This document shows, one piece after another, positions 1-12,100 of a stretch of 64,000 nt of DNA. The position numbers and the translations under genes are program-made. The stretch comes from Bostrychus sinensis (taxonomy: Eukaryota; Chordata; Actinopteri; Gobiiformes; Eleotridae), in NCBI GenBank assembly GCA_020698575.1, contig CM036239.1:13149263-13213262 (forward strand), written 5' to 3'. The notes below the pieces were generated by a model. That model did not search any database. It was not told the origin of the DNA and was given only the letters and a program-made list of their open reading frames with translations. The stretch's first letter is position 1. Each line of letters opens with the position of its first letter.

Positions 1-3000
1 TCAGTGTCTGTTTCTCCAATGTGTGACAGCAGTTCTCCACTGGCCTGACCGACATTTCCAGCAGCCTGCAGCAGATTCTGTCGAGGCTGAACAAAAAAAA
101 CAGAGCAGAGCAAAACCGCTAGTAAAAACTCCAATATTGCACCAGCTCTTGATGCAAATGTAATTCTAAGTCAAATGATAGTGTACCTCTGTGTTGGCTG
201 GCTGGGCAGTCTTTAGCATATCAGATACTGCACAAGCAAGATTTTTAGCTGCCCCCAACAGCTGCTGCCCATTCCCTCCTTCATCCTCCATTAGGGCAGC
301 CAACAATTTCACTCCCTTGGACATCTCTGTTAGATTTGACGAAATTGTGGTAACAGCGCAGCCCACTGCAGTGTAGTCTGTCTCTGCTGGGTCACCTGAG
401 GACAAGCATAGCACATAACTTTAATCCTTTAGCCTGACTTAGACCTGTTATTGCAGTTCCTGGACTGAATGCCCATCATAAGAATGCACTTATGAAGTGT
501 GACAGCGCCTTCTGCAGTCCTACCTGCAGTGAGGTTAACCATAGAGGCAGTGCCTGCTGTGATGGCATCAACCTGAGAGTGGATCTCATGTTTTGACTCA
601 TCCATTTTGTTTTTACGCCAAGCTTGAGATGCCTTTAAGAAAAAAATATTTTTGGGTTAAAGGATAAAGATAGTAACCTATAAACTACAGCCAAGAGAAA
701 AAGATATGGGGCAAATTCTCACAGCATCTGTTCCTAATGGAGGCAAGGTGTCAAAGTCATCAAGAGAGGCCTGCGCCGCCTGGACCGCCTGCATACTGGA
801 GTTGATGGTCCCGGTCAGGGCTTGCTGAGCTGAGGTCTGTGCAAAATAATAGTGTTAGTACAAGCTATTTAATTTAATTGTTTGTTGTTTATCTATAGCG
901 GGTTCCACCTTCCACTATTATTTATATTTACGTAGAACATATTTATATGTGATTTACCAGAGGGGGCATGTGTCCCCTATGCATCTGTCCACTGGTGATG
1001 TGCTGTTTGGCCTGAGGCATAGAGCCCATCTGGAAGCTCTCTGGACCTCCAGCTCCTGAGCGCATGATTGCCGGCAACGCCACAGAGCCTGTTTGCACCT
1101 TTCCTGCCTTATTGAATTGCTGTTGCAACACAGTAGACCTGAATGAAATGAAACAAACATCAAAAACAATGAGAAGGATTAGGATTCTATACAAATTTGA
1201 CTAATTAACATTATGTAACTCCAACAGACAGAGAAGGTGTAGTTGCAGGTTGTGATTTGAGCCTTTTGTTTTTTGAGCATGCATGACCAAACTATACTCT
1301 CTCTTTTTTTTTTTTTTAAACAAGACAATAGAAGCACGCACTTTTTGGGTGACACTGAGTCTTCCAGCATGGTTGATTCTTCATCTCCTTCCATTCCGAA
1401 GTGGTCTTTACTTTTTTTCTACAGCAGCAAAGGATAATGTAGTTTATAGCATTTGGGTCTTATAAGACTTCAGGGCACCATTAAAACAGATGTTTTCTGT
1501 GACAGGAGTTACCTTTTTGAGGATGATATCAATATATCCAGCAATAAGCTGAGCTATCTGCTCTCCCTCAGTGGTCTGGACAGAGTAATAGCCATCTTGA
1601 TAGTCACCAAAGTCCTAAAAAGAATAAGAAAAACAAAACTTACTACAAAATTTAACAATATAAAAGCAGAACAGGATGGCCTTACTTTAATTGTTTATTA
1701 TGGTACAATATTTCCTAAAAAAAAAAAAACAGACTATAAGGCCATTCAGAAGAAAATATACACACATCCTATTTAGATTAGTGTAGCAATAGAGACAAAA
1801 ATAAGATTTGACCAAACTAATACTTTTTTTTTTACTTATAATGGCCACAACAAACAGATACCACAAAGAGCTGAGCCAACATTGCTTCAGAGACTGAATG
1901 TTGCTTTCCAGTAATGTGCAGGTCCACACGTGTTAGGTCAGTGAGTTAACCTGCACATACACCACAAGTCTACACACAGTGTAGGGTTGCTACATCCAAA
2001 GAATGAGCGGATTTGTTAAGGCAAATGCAACATCCTGGAAAGGTACTTTGTTCTTACAGTTAAAAGCCAAGAAGCACACTGTGAACCTTAACTTTTTCCT
2101 ACACTTGTTACTCTTACCAAAGTAAAACTTTTAGGTGATGCAGCCCAGCGTTTGATGTTGGTCAAGCTCCACTCCTGGATCACCTCTTTGGTCTTCTCGT
2201 CCACTCGCATCACACTCTCTTTTGTGATCCCCAGCAGGCGAGGGACCAGTTTGTTCTTCCCTTTCATTTTTTCCTGATGGAGATAAAGATTGTCTTTTGT
2301 CCTTTGTGTACTACCTTCAAGCCACTGTTATTTTTATAGTAGTATTTTGTTTGCTATTTCCAAAAAAATTACACAATTTGAATTGTATACTACTACTTGT
2401 ACAGTGTACTGTACTGTACAATACTGTACTATACTATGAATGATATGATATGATATAATATAATAGACAGAATGGGCGTTGTTTTTAAAATATTAGCTCG
2501 ATAACTGGATATTAGACTTTCTTCTCACCTTGACCAAAAAGAAAGACACTCCATATGTTTTTAGAGACCTTGCCAGCTTCACATAACTGACTTTGGCTTC
2601 AATTTCTGTCATGTTCTGGCAGTTTTTATGTGCCTACAGAAAGAAAGGAAAAAGCAGTGATTATTAATTTACAGACGTATATTCAGCTACACTTGTGTTC
2701 AAAATAATAGCAGTCCAGCATCACAAAGAAAAACAATCACTGTTTTGGGTTAAAAAAAAAATAACAGCAGTGTGGTGCACCATCAAGGCCCTCAGTCAGC
2801 TGTGAGAAACCAGGGATCAGCTGTCCCTTATGAAAGGACACAGGCAGCACATGTTGTGCATGATGGTTATATGACATTTCTCTAAAAAAATTGGAGTACA
2901 ATGAGTTGTTTGAGACGGTGTTCAGAAGAACAGCATACTTTAATTAAAAAGTTGACTAGAGAGAGGAACACATAAAAAGAAGTGCAGAAAATGATAGGCT

Positions 3001-6000
3001 GCTCAGCTAGCCAAAGAATAGCCAAAATGGCAAAGGCTCAGCCAATGGTCAGCTCCAGGGAGATTGAAGAAGATCTAAAGTACCTGTGAGTACTTTAACA
3101 ATTAGAAGACGACTTTGTGAAACAAAGACTACAGAAATGAGCCCCCATAAAGTCCCACTGTTAAATAAAAGACGTGCTGAAGAGGTTAAAAGAACACACT
3201 GACTGGCCTAAAATGAAATGGCCCATTTTGTGAACTCATGAATGTAAGATTGTTCTTTTTGGGTTTAGAAGCCACAGACAGTTTGTCAGACGACGCCCAA
3301 ACACTGAGTTCCACCCCCAGGACACTGTGAAGACAGTAAAGCCTGGTGGAGCAAGCATCATGATATGGAGATGTTTCTCATACTAAGGTGTCAGGCCTAT
3401 TTATCACAGGGATCATAGCTCAGTTTAAATATATCTAAATACTTCAAGAGGTCATGTTGCCTTATGCTGATGAGGAAATGCCATTGAAATGGATGTTTCA
3501 ACAAGACAATGACCCAAAACACACAGAAAACTTGTGGGGTGACATTAAAAATGCTGTTTCTGAGGCCAAACCAAGAAATGCAGAGTGATTGTGGAATGTA
3601 GTTCCAGTCGTCCTGGGCTGTGATACCTGCCAGAAGTTAGTGGACTCCATGCATCACAGATGAAGTTCTCAAAAACTGTGGTTATACAACTGATTAAAAT
3701 ATTAGTTTAGAGATCCACAGGAAAGCAAAATCATTTTCGTTTATTATATAGCAAATATTTGAGTTTGTTAGGAAAAGTGCAGACACTGCTATTTTTTTTG
3801 AACAGCCTTTCTTCACTTTTTGAAAAGGAATAACAAATTTGACATGTTTTGGAATAAAATGAGCAGTGTTCTCAATGCATTTGCATGTGTGGAAATAAAA
3901 GATTTACTCACTTTTACTCGCTATTATTCTGAACACAACTGTACATGCCATCTGACTTATATACCACACTTTCCAATGTGCAGAGTTCTTACCTGAAATA
4001 TCTTCTTCTCTCCTCTGTTCTTGATGTACTCTTTAGGGAGGAACTCTTTTAAACTGAGAAATAGAAAAAAGCTATGTTTAATAACAATAAAATAGAATAA
4101 CAGTAGTAAAAGAATAAAACTTACTCTAAGAATCCCGATTTGTGCTTAGACTCATTGTGGTCACCAAACTGGATCTGACACTGATAACCAGCAAACTCAC
4201 AGGCTTTGTCAAAGGAGACTGGGTGAGAACCATTAAGAATGTCGTCGCGTGCCTGCTCACACACAAGAGTCAAATTTAATTGAAGTTATAATTTTTCTTT
4301 AAGTTGTTGTAAGTTGCGACGCTGTGACAGGATTCGTTTTGGTACCTGTACATAGAGTAGGTTGAGCTGCACAGGGTCTCGGGAGTCCACATTCTGGTCA
4401 GAGTAGAAAAATTTTCTCCTGAGCAGCAACATCTCAGTTTCCTCCACACCTTGTTCCCTCAGTGTTCTGCCATGGTCCAACCAGTTCACTGTCAATCAGA
4501 GACAATTTCAACCAACTCTGCCACTGTTTTTTATAGCCATTAAACCATATGCTAAGGCTTGCTTTCGATATGTGTACTACTGTAGTTCCAAAGCATTTTG
4601 TCACTGTACAATGTTAGTGCCTTACACTCATCATCTGTGTGGAGTTTCTGCTTCAGTTTTTCCATCTTCTTGTCATCTCGAAGCAAGGTCTTGTCTTTTT
4701 TCAGAGTGCCTGTGTTCTCCTCTTTCTTCTCCTCGCCAATGTCCCGCACCAGTGAATACTCATCATAGTTTGTAATGCCTGACAAGCAAGTGTTATTACG
4801 CTATTTTGATTGTATATAATAAAATGAGAATCAAATCAGATGACCATTATGAGATCACAACAGCATGTAAAAACTGTCCAAGTAAATGTTTTGTATGTAG
4901 ATCAGACTGACCTATCCTCGCACAGATGGTCATGAGCATGTCACTGACAATTTTGGAGTCGTCCACCATCACAGTCTTTACTGTGCCGTCCAACATGCGG
5001 ATCTTCAGAGGCCTCTGTTTTTTCTTGTACTCTAGGGTATCCTATAGGACAAGAAGAAATGGTATACTAATACAGACCTAAAAAAACATTATTAATAACT
5101 GAAAGCTTTAAGAACACATAATTCATAGTAGATATACAGTATTTCACAAATATACAATTACAGAGACCACAGCCTTCTATTTCTTTCCCCTCAAGAAGCA
5201 GTAGTGCTCACATAGTGCTTTAGGTGTCAGGCGTGTTAAGACAAGGTTAAAAATACAAAGCATGAGTGCACAAATGGTTAAAAATAAATACAGAAATGAA
5301 AAAATGTAAAATAAATAATCTCTAGAATTCTACTGTTGTTAGTTGTGAGTCTAATAAAATAACCACTATCATCATATTTGTACTAAATGGCGTTTGTGTG
5401 ACTCACTCCATTCCTCAACATGTAGTAATCAAGGGCCTTTCCCGCCTCCAGCCAGATGCCTTTCTTCGGGTCCTCATCGGACAGAAAAAGGCCATAGTCA
5501 TTGGCTAAACACAAAGAGATTGCATATTCAGAATTTACTGTTTAATAAATTGTGTTTGCTATTTTGCAAAAAATAAAATGCAATAAACTACAATAACTAA
5601 GATTTTGCTCTGTGAATAGACAATAAGGCAAACAAAGCAGTGGTTTGGGTTTTGTATTTAGCAGTGCAAAATGACACAGGATTTAACATGTCTGGCAGAG
5701 AAAAAAACCTATGCAATCTGACAAAAACTGCATGCCACACATAGAAGAAAGGTGGTGCATAAACTGTGATCAGTAAGACACCTCATCTGTTCTCTATTTT
5801 AGCTGTTGTACATTTTGTACTGCATACCAGTCAATAGAAATACTGGTAATCGTGTGCCACTGGAATATTCCCCAAAGTTATTTTACCGTTTGGTATTTTT
5901 GAGGACAGACAGATGACAAAATACTTTAGGTTTATAAAATTAAGTTAAAAAAAGGTAGAAATTAACAAAACAACAAATACCAGTCCTGGGATGTGGTTTC

Positions 6001-6324
6001 TTCCACATTGTGATCATGTGAATAAATAACAGAAGTGGTGTCAAGAGTCTAATGAAAGCACTTGTTTATGTATCTCACAAAAAGAAGGCCTTTAATAATA
6101 AAGCTCCTGTGGAAAGTGTGAGAAATATTTAGCTAAATAAGAAACTATGAATGACACTCACGCTGGCCAAGCTGTGCTTCAGGGACTCTCTCTCTGATAA
6201 TACGACAGGCGTCATACACCATGGTGGAGGGCTCAAACTGCATAGTCTTTACGACGTTGCCCACGCCGATCTTTAGTGACAGGGCCACCATGATTGCTGC
6301 TCTGCACCACCACCCAAGTCACTC
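1..6324 (-). CDS. tln1: Talin-1, N-terminal part (FERM head, linker, start of rod); 3' end outside window
   Basis: Talin links integrin tails to actin at focal adhesions. Sixteen exons join in frame from the ATG at 6291: 6162-6324, 5407-5504, 4912-5041, 4626-4778, 4346-4488, 4125-4252, 3993-4053, 2529-2633, 2118-2273, 1513-1614, 1342-1418, 958-1138, 723-836, 524-632, 187-395 and 1-86 (cut by the window edge). They encode about 660 residues. The protein starts MVALSLKIGVGNVVKTMQFE; residues 1 to about 400 form the F0-F3 FERM head, including NWLDHGRTLREQGVEE and the F3 stretch KRWAASPKSFTL. Residues from about 429 are the unstructured linker (STVLQQQF, GQMHRGHMPPL), followed by the first rod helices (AWRKNKMDESKHEIHSQVDA). 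The linker wording is closer to talin-1 than talin-2 as I know them. All introns are GT-AG. The coding exon carries 33 nt of 5' UTR after an acceptor at 6325, so an upstream non-coding exon is required. A Tc1-like element lies in the intron at 2634-3992. Confidence 0.95.
2691..3941 (+). mobile_element. Tc1/mariner-like transposon with decayed transposase, in a tln1 intron
   Basis: Inverted ends match: CACTTGTGTTCAAAATAATA on the left and the complement of TATTATTCTGAACACAACTG on the right, each next to a TA dinucleotide (2689-2690, 3942-3943), as expected for Tc1 insertion. Length is 1251 bp. Plus-strand pieces of a Tc1 transposase can be read in shifting frames, for example PGGASIMIW near 3345 and WMFQQDNDPKHT near 3490, the block holding the second catalytic Asp. 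Stops and frameshifts make it inactive. It lies antisense to tln1. Confidence 0.85.
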
Positions 6325-8880
6325 CTGGATCAAAAAGGAAGAGAGTGAATCAGTACAAGGTATGAACATAAAGGAATATAATTTCTGCATTTACTTCTAC
6401 TACATAAAAATACCACAATCTTTTTCTCTTTGAGCAAATAGCAAACAAACAAACATTTTGTGTGATAATAACACAATTTGAAGTCAAGTTAAAGTCACAC
6501 ACAAGTTCTGTTGTATGTCAGTGAAAGTGAAAAATTGTAACCTGCAACAACAAAAACGTCTGTGGTACTGTTTACAGTTGTCCTTATCAAATCAGCTTAG
6601 TTATTTTGTCAGCACTGCAAACACCTTCTGCAGACTGACTTCTCAATTGTGAACACAATTGAGAAATATTTTTTCCTTCCAACTGATGATGTGCAAGCTA
6701 CAGTAAATTTTAGAAGTAGTATTTGCATACATTGCATTCATTTAAATGGCTGTTCAATGAAAATGTATGAATAAATAGCGTTATTATACACCCAAAAAGT
6801 GTGTGCGTTAGATTATGAGTTGACAGGGGAGTAATGTCCTGTTGGACCCAGCAACAGTGGAGGAGACAGAAATGTTTATAGTGTAGCAGCAGTCAAGTGA
6901 CAGCATGGGCACAGTAAAGTGTGGCATGTGTGGGCCTGAAAGTTTACGGAGATTGAATGTCACAACACACACACCCTGCCACCCCCAGCCTCACATCCTG
7001 CTGACATTGTATCACTTGTAGTTCCTCCTTTTTTCTGGATAACTCCTTTATGACAAGCGGATATAACATGAATGTGCAAAAGCTACAAGGCATGTCAAGT
7101 TCAGTTCAACAGTATTTGGATAGAAAAGAAGGACCATGTTGTGCAGTAGTGTTTTAGTGACACACATGCACAGTCTTCTGGTCTCTTCTGGCTATAAAAA
7201 GAGACACAATAGAAAACATCTAAAATCAATCCATACACATACACACCTCACACATGCAACACTATCAAACTCTCTGCACAGCAACCACTGCTTAAAACAG
7301 CATGCTAATACCCAACAGCACCTCACACTTCCCACAGCGTGTTCAGCTGCTTTCGTCAGATTGTCATAGATGAAAAAACATCTTCATTTGATCCAGCTAT
7401 TTCTTTTTGGTGGAATTGAGGGGAGAGTTAGCAGCTTCACTCCCAAATACTTGGGCCTGTCTTTACAATGGAATGAGTTCTTGTGAGATTCACTCAGATG
7501 TTGTGATGTAACTTCCTGTTTTAAAAAATCCCTCCAATGCCATAAAAGGGCATCTGAGCTATCTGTATGCTCACAGCCATGATTCAGCTGGGGGGCTGTA
7601 TCCTGTTTATCCTGGGTGAGCACTGTGTTTGGCTCAAGGATAGATGATTAATGACTCATCTAAAGCTGAATCAGGTATTTGTTGACTGATGCCACAAAAA
7701 CCTCTGCTTAAAAGATCTTTGATGCCGTCTATTTTTCCTAGAGTCAATGAAATTCATAAGAAAACATTAAACATGCATGGCAGCTTATTTGTTTAATCTT
7801 TTAGGGTCATTAACTCCTAAAAAAGCCTTTGAGAGTACCATAAATTGTAGCACAAATTTCTGCAGCTCCACCCTGAGAAGAGGAAGTGCTGGGTCAGAAC
7901 AGCAATTACTTCAGCTACTGCGGAAAAGCGCGATCAGACTTCCAAACAAGTGTACTACAATACAACTGAAGACCAGGGCTTACAGACATGAGAACATTGA
8001 TCATACAATGTGTTAATTGTGTATACCTGTCCATAGCATTTCCTTGATACAAAATATACCTGTATAAAGCACAATACTAATTCCTTTTTAAACTGTTGAA
8101 CATTGTTTTAATTACCTCTAATAAGAATGTTTAACGTTAATTTGTCCAGCGTTAATTTGTTTGTTTGTTAGCTTTAGATTTTTGATTTTGATTTTTGATT
8201 CAATCTTCAGGAGATATGCTGATTTTGCCTGTTAGGGCTGGCACAAAGATACCAACTCTAACCACTGTTTTGAACTGGAAAGGTTACACAAAATTATTAG
8301 TTATGCAAGCGGAAATTTGCTCTTGAGTGATAAGTGACCCATCACCCTGGGCTGTCAGGGATGCAATACACAAGACGTGTATACAAGACAAAAGTCTTGT
8401 ATATGTGCTAAACATATTAGCACTGCAAAACAACAATGTAACATAAATAAACCATCACATCAGCACCTACAAAATTAACTACCACATGCACACAGCTTCT
8501 GTACACATTCATATTCCTGAGGTTGAGCCTCAGTAACCTCTCATAGACAACATGGCCCTCACAAACACTGTCTTTACTTTTGTTTACTCATGCTTGTGGT
8601 GCAATAGTGTCATCAGCGATCATGTTACATTTGTACATTTTTAGCTGGGACTATACAGCAAAGTGTCATCCTAACAGAGCTTAGTAAATTTAATCACATT
8701 CAGAGACATGTCTGGACTGTTTCCGATTATTCGGCAAATATGACAATTATTTATCTCATAGCAGCAGAAAAAACACATTTCCTTTTTATTTTTTGTACTG
8801 CAGGACTGATAAGAGGAACAAACATTTGTGACAGTAAATGACAAGCTGCTGACTACACTATCCTTCGGTCACACTACAAG
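6325..8880. other. tln1 intron 1, 3' part: no gene or clear repeat recognised
   Basis: AT-rich intronic sequence. The open frames here (up to 80 codons) have no family likeness and no splice context. A CA-rich patch lies near 7230-7330 and a poly-T/poly-G run near 8910-8950 marks the approach to the next element. Confidence 0.5.
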
Positions 8881-8991
8881 ACTTCAAAGCAAGTTCCTGT
8901 TGTTTATTTGTTTTTTTTTGTTTGTTTTTTTTTTTTTGGGGGGGGGGGTTAAGAATTTTTTTGTTAAAGCTAAAGTTTTAGTAGTTGTAAA

Positions 8992-9886
8992 TAGGGATAG
9001 GAATTGATAAGATTTGTCAATGCCATTGTCATTCTTCTTATGAATCCGATTCTTTATCAATTCTCTTATCGGCTCCTGATACATTTGTGAATAAAAATTA
9101 AATATATTTGTGGCCATACAGTTTTTTTATGAAGCAGAAATAGAAGCTTAGTTTTATTTTCATGTATGTAGGCCTATTTTAAACTGGTCTCACTAAAACA
9201 GAAGTAACATTTATTGAATGTACAGCTGTTAAATTACTGAAAATGTATGCTTAAATGCATGCTATAAATAAACAGGATTGTGGCTTTAATGTTTAGGGGC
9301 AGCAAGAGCAGCTTTGCACTATTCTGTCTAAATAAACCGCTCATTAAACTCATTAAACTAAACAGTAATCTGTGTTAACGTGACAGTGCAAAGCAGGGAA
9401 GAGCCACATCAGCATCAGACAGGTGGCGCAAGTATTCAGCGTTTTCTATGGTGATCTCTCTCTTTTTGTCCCTCACTCCGTTCCATACTGTATTTATTAT
9501 TCTCGGGAAATGAGCCCCTGCTGTCACTATGCGCACACATTTAGCTCCGACCTCCGATCTGGTGTGTCCACTTTTGCACTGCCTTGTCCCGTGAATGTGT
9601 ATATTAATTAGAAAGTGAAGAACAATTGAACGACATGCACTGCCTGAGGAGCGCAGTGCTTTGTAGGCTACTCATCAAAGACCATTTCTGCAGTGAAAGT
9701 AAAGAAGTTGGAGGCACTGCTCGGGGGCAGGGCGGGTCTCAGAGCAAAACCCAGTGCTCCCACAAACAAAACTGCTCAAAGCAGCATCAATAAGAGGGAT
9801 CATTAACAGTGGAGGCAGTAATTTCCGATGGATTGGAACAATTAGAACCTGTTCTCAGGTAGAACCGGGTTTCAATGCTCATCCTA
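8992..9886. mobile_element. hAT-type non-autonomous element
   Basis: The left end TAGGGATAGGAATTGATAAG matches in inverted form the right end (ATTGATGAG-like; revcomp begins TAGGATGAGCATTGAAACC). The flanking 8-mers GTTGTAAA (8984-8991) and TTTGTAAT (9887-9894) agree at 6 of 8 positions, consistent with an old 8-bp hAT target duplication. The inside has no transposase frame. Confidence 0.6.
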
Positions 9887-10477
9887 TTTGTAATAATTGT
9901 GCTTGCAAAATATCAGTAGTTCATTTTTATATGCAAGTATTATTCAAGATTCCGAGATTATTTGTCATTTAGTATATTTATACATTTATTTTTTTTTTTT
10001 TACAATATAGAACAAAATTACATGTATTCTCTGTCAATTTGGTTATTCATTACATTTTTATGTTAGAGTAGATAAAACTGAGGATTACTTAAATACACAC
10101 AGATATACACATCTCTGCTGCAAGTGTGACTTCATAACGAGCATAGTGGAAATGAGTAGGGCGAGGCAGTAGAAATTGTTTTGGAAAGGGCCAAAGGCTA
10201 AGTGATACATCCATGACAGGGGGACATGGGGAGGCAGGCAAGGGCAGGAAATGGCTCTTCTTCTGTGGCATTGAATGGACGGGCCAGGAGCTACAAATAC
10301 TCACGTAGCATCCAGTGGCATGTTGTGAGAATACGCTATGTTATGCTAACTATGTTAGGTCGGGCATCATTTTTTCTAAAAATTACAAATATTTTGAATA
10401 TTTTAAAAACACAAAACAAAGCACAGAGGGCATATAACACAGGTAAATATGTTGGCACAAAGACATAGCAACCAGTT

Positions 10478-12100
10478 AAGTCCATAAATATCTGGACATT
10501 GACACAAGTTTGGTTATTTTAGCGGTTTACCAAAACATATTGAAAATACAGTTAAATAATTAATCTGGGCTTAAAGTGCAGACTCTCAGCTATAATTTGA
10601 GAGTATTCATATGCAGATCGGAGGAAGGGTTTAGGAATTGCAGCTCTTTAATGTGTAGCCACCTCTTTTTCAGGAGACTAAAAGTAATTGGACAATTGCC
10701 TCAAAAACTATTTCATTGGCTGCATGGGCTATTCGCTCATTAAGCCATCATCTATTGAGCAGGTAAAAGGTCTGGAATTGATTCCAGGTGTTACATTCGT
10801 ATTTGAAGGCTATTGCTGTAAACCCACAACATGCAGTCTCTCAATGGAAGTGAACCAGACCATCCTTAAGTTGAAAATAATGGGAACAAAAAACCCCTTC
10901 ACAACATCCACTCAAGTAAAGAACACCCTCGAGGAAGTAGGTCTATCAGTGTCTAAGTCCACCAAAATGAAAAGACATCATGAGAGAAAATACAGAGGGT
11001 TTACCACAAGGTGCAAATCATTAATCAGCCTCAACAACAGAGAGGCCACATTAGACTTTGCCAAAAACATCTAAAGATGCCATCCCAGGACTGGAACAGC
11101 ATTCTGTGGACAGGTGAGACTAAGGGTGCATTCAGGAAAGTTTGTTGGCCCTCTTCTTTGTTCCAGATCGAAAGCGGACTTTATTTATTTTTGGTTCGGA
11201 TCATATACTCATTGCACTTTTTGCAAGTGGACTAAAATTTGTAAACAGAAGCATGTGTGTGACGATCGCTGCACCCATTGGCCAGAATTGACGGGAGCGG
11301 GGCAGGGCAAACATTTCTCTTTTTTTTCCACCAGAACTTCCAACTTCCGAAACCCTGCTCATTCATCTTTTCACTTAACATATAAATACCACCGCATTTC
11401 TGTGTCTTCTTCTCAAGCGGCTGCGTTATGTGTGCATCTGCCCAAATATCAAGGAGGGACTGTAGCTCCTTGTTCCTCCAGGTTTGGCTCATGGCTTTTA
11501 GTGTGACTTCCACAGCTGTTTATTTCCAATAATGCTCGTCTACAATAGCTTGTTAAAGATCAAGCTGTACCAAAATGTTGGGCAGAGAAAATTATGCAGA
11601 CTTGGAACGACTCAGGATTCAAAGCCCACCACATCTGTAAAACATGGTGGAGCAGTGTGATGCCTGGGCATCCATGGCTTCCAATGGCACTGGGTCACTG
11701 GTGTTTTTTGATGATGTGACAGAAGACAGAAGCAGCCAGATGAATTCTGAAGTCTATAAGTCTATATATAAACATTCTGTCTGCTCAGATTCAGCCAAAT
11801 GCTGAAAAGTTGATTGGTAAGTACTTCACAAATGAGCAATGATCCAAAACATACTCCAAAAGCAACCCAGGAGTTTTTAAGACAAAAGAGGAGAATATTC
11901 TGCAGGATTTTTTATAAAGTATTGAAAATCTTAATTTGTCCAATTACTTCTGGTCCCTTGAAAAAAGGCAACTACATATAATTCCTAAACCTTTCCTCTT
12001 TAGAAAAATCTCCACTTTAAGCCTGTATTGATTACATAACAACAGGTAAACAGGTATAATAAAAAAACCTTATGTCAGTGTCCAAATATTTATGGACCAT
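10478..12100 (+). mobile_element. Tc1-like element, copy 1 of a family shared with 53726-55136
   Basis: Inverted ends read TCCATAAATATCTGGACA on the left and the complement of TGTCCAAATATTTATGGA on the right. The inside aligns by eye with the copy at 53726-55136 over long stretches (for example the shared block ending GAATTGATTCCAGGTGT against AAATTGATTCCAGGTGT). Transposase remnants are on the plus strand; one 128-codon open stretch (10691-11074) covers part of the N-terminal DNA-binding region. It is interrupted by a separate insertion at about 11124-11554 that copy 2 lacks. Confidence 0.8.
11124..11554 (-). mobile_element. Insertion inside the Tc1-like copy, carrying a trihelix/Myb-like fragment
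   Basis: Comparison with the sister Tc1 copy shows about 430 bp of extra sequence between GAGACTAA and AGATCAAGC; the sister reads GAGACTTAGATCAACC with no insert. TAA stands at both edges, as a 3-bp target duplication would give. On the minus strand a 93-codon frame (11232-11513) contains SQTWRNKELQSLLDIWADA, a pattern typical of the trihelix/Myb-SANT-like proteins encoded by PIF/Harbinger elements in fish. I could not find matching inverted ends, so assignment to PIF/Harbinger is an inference. Confidence 0.5.
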
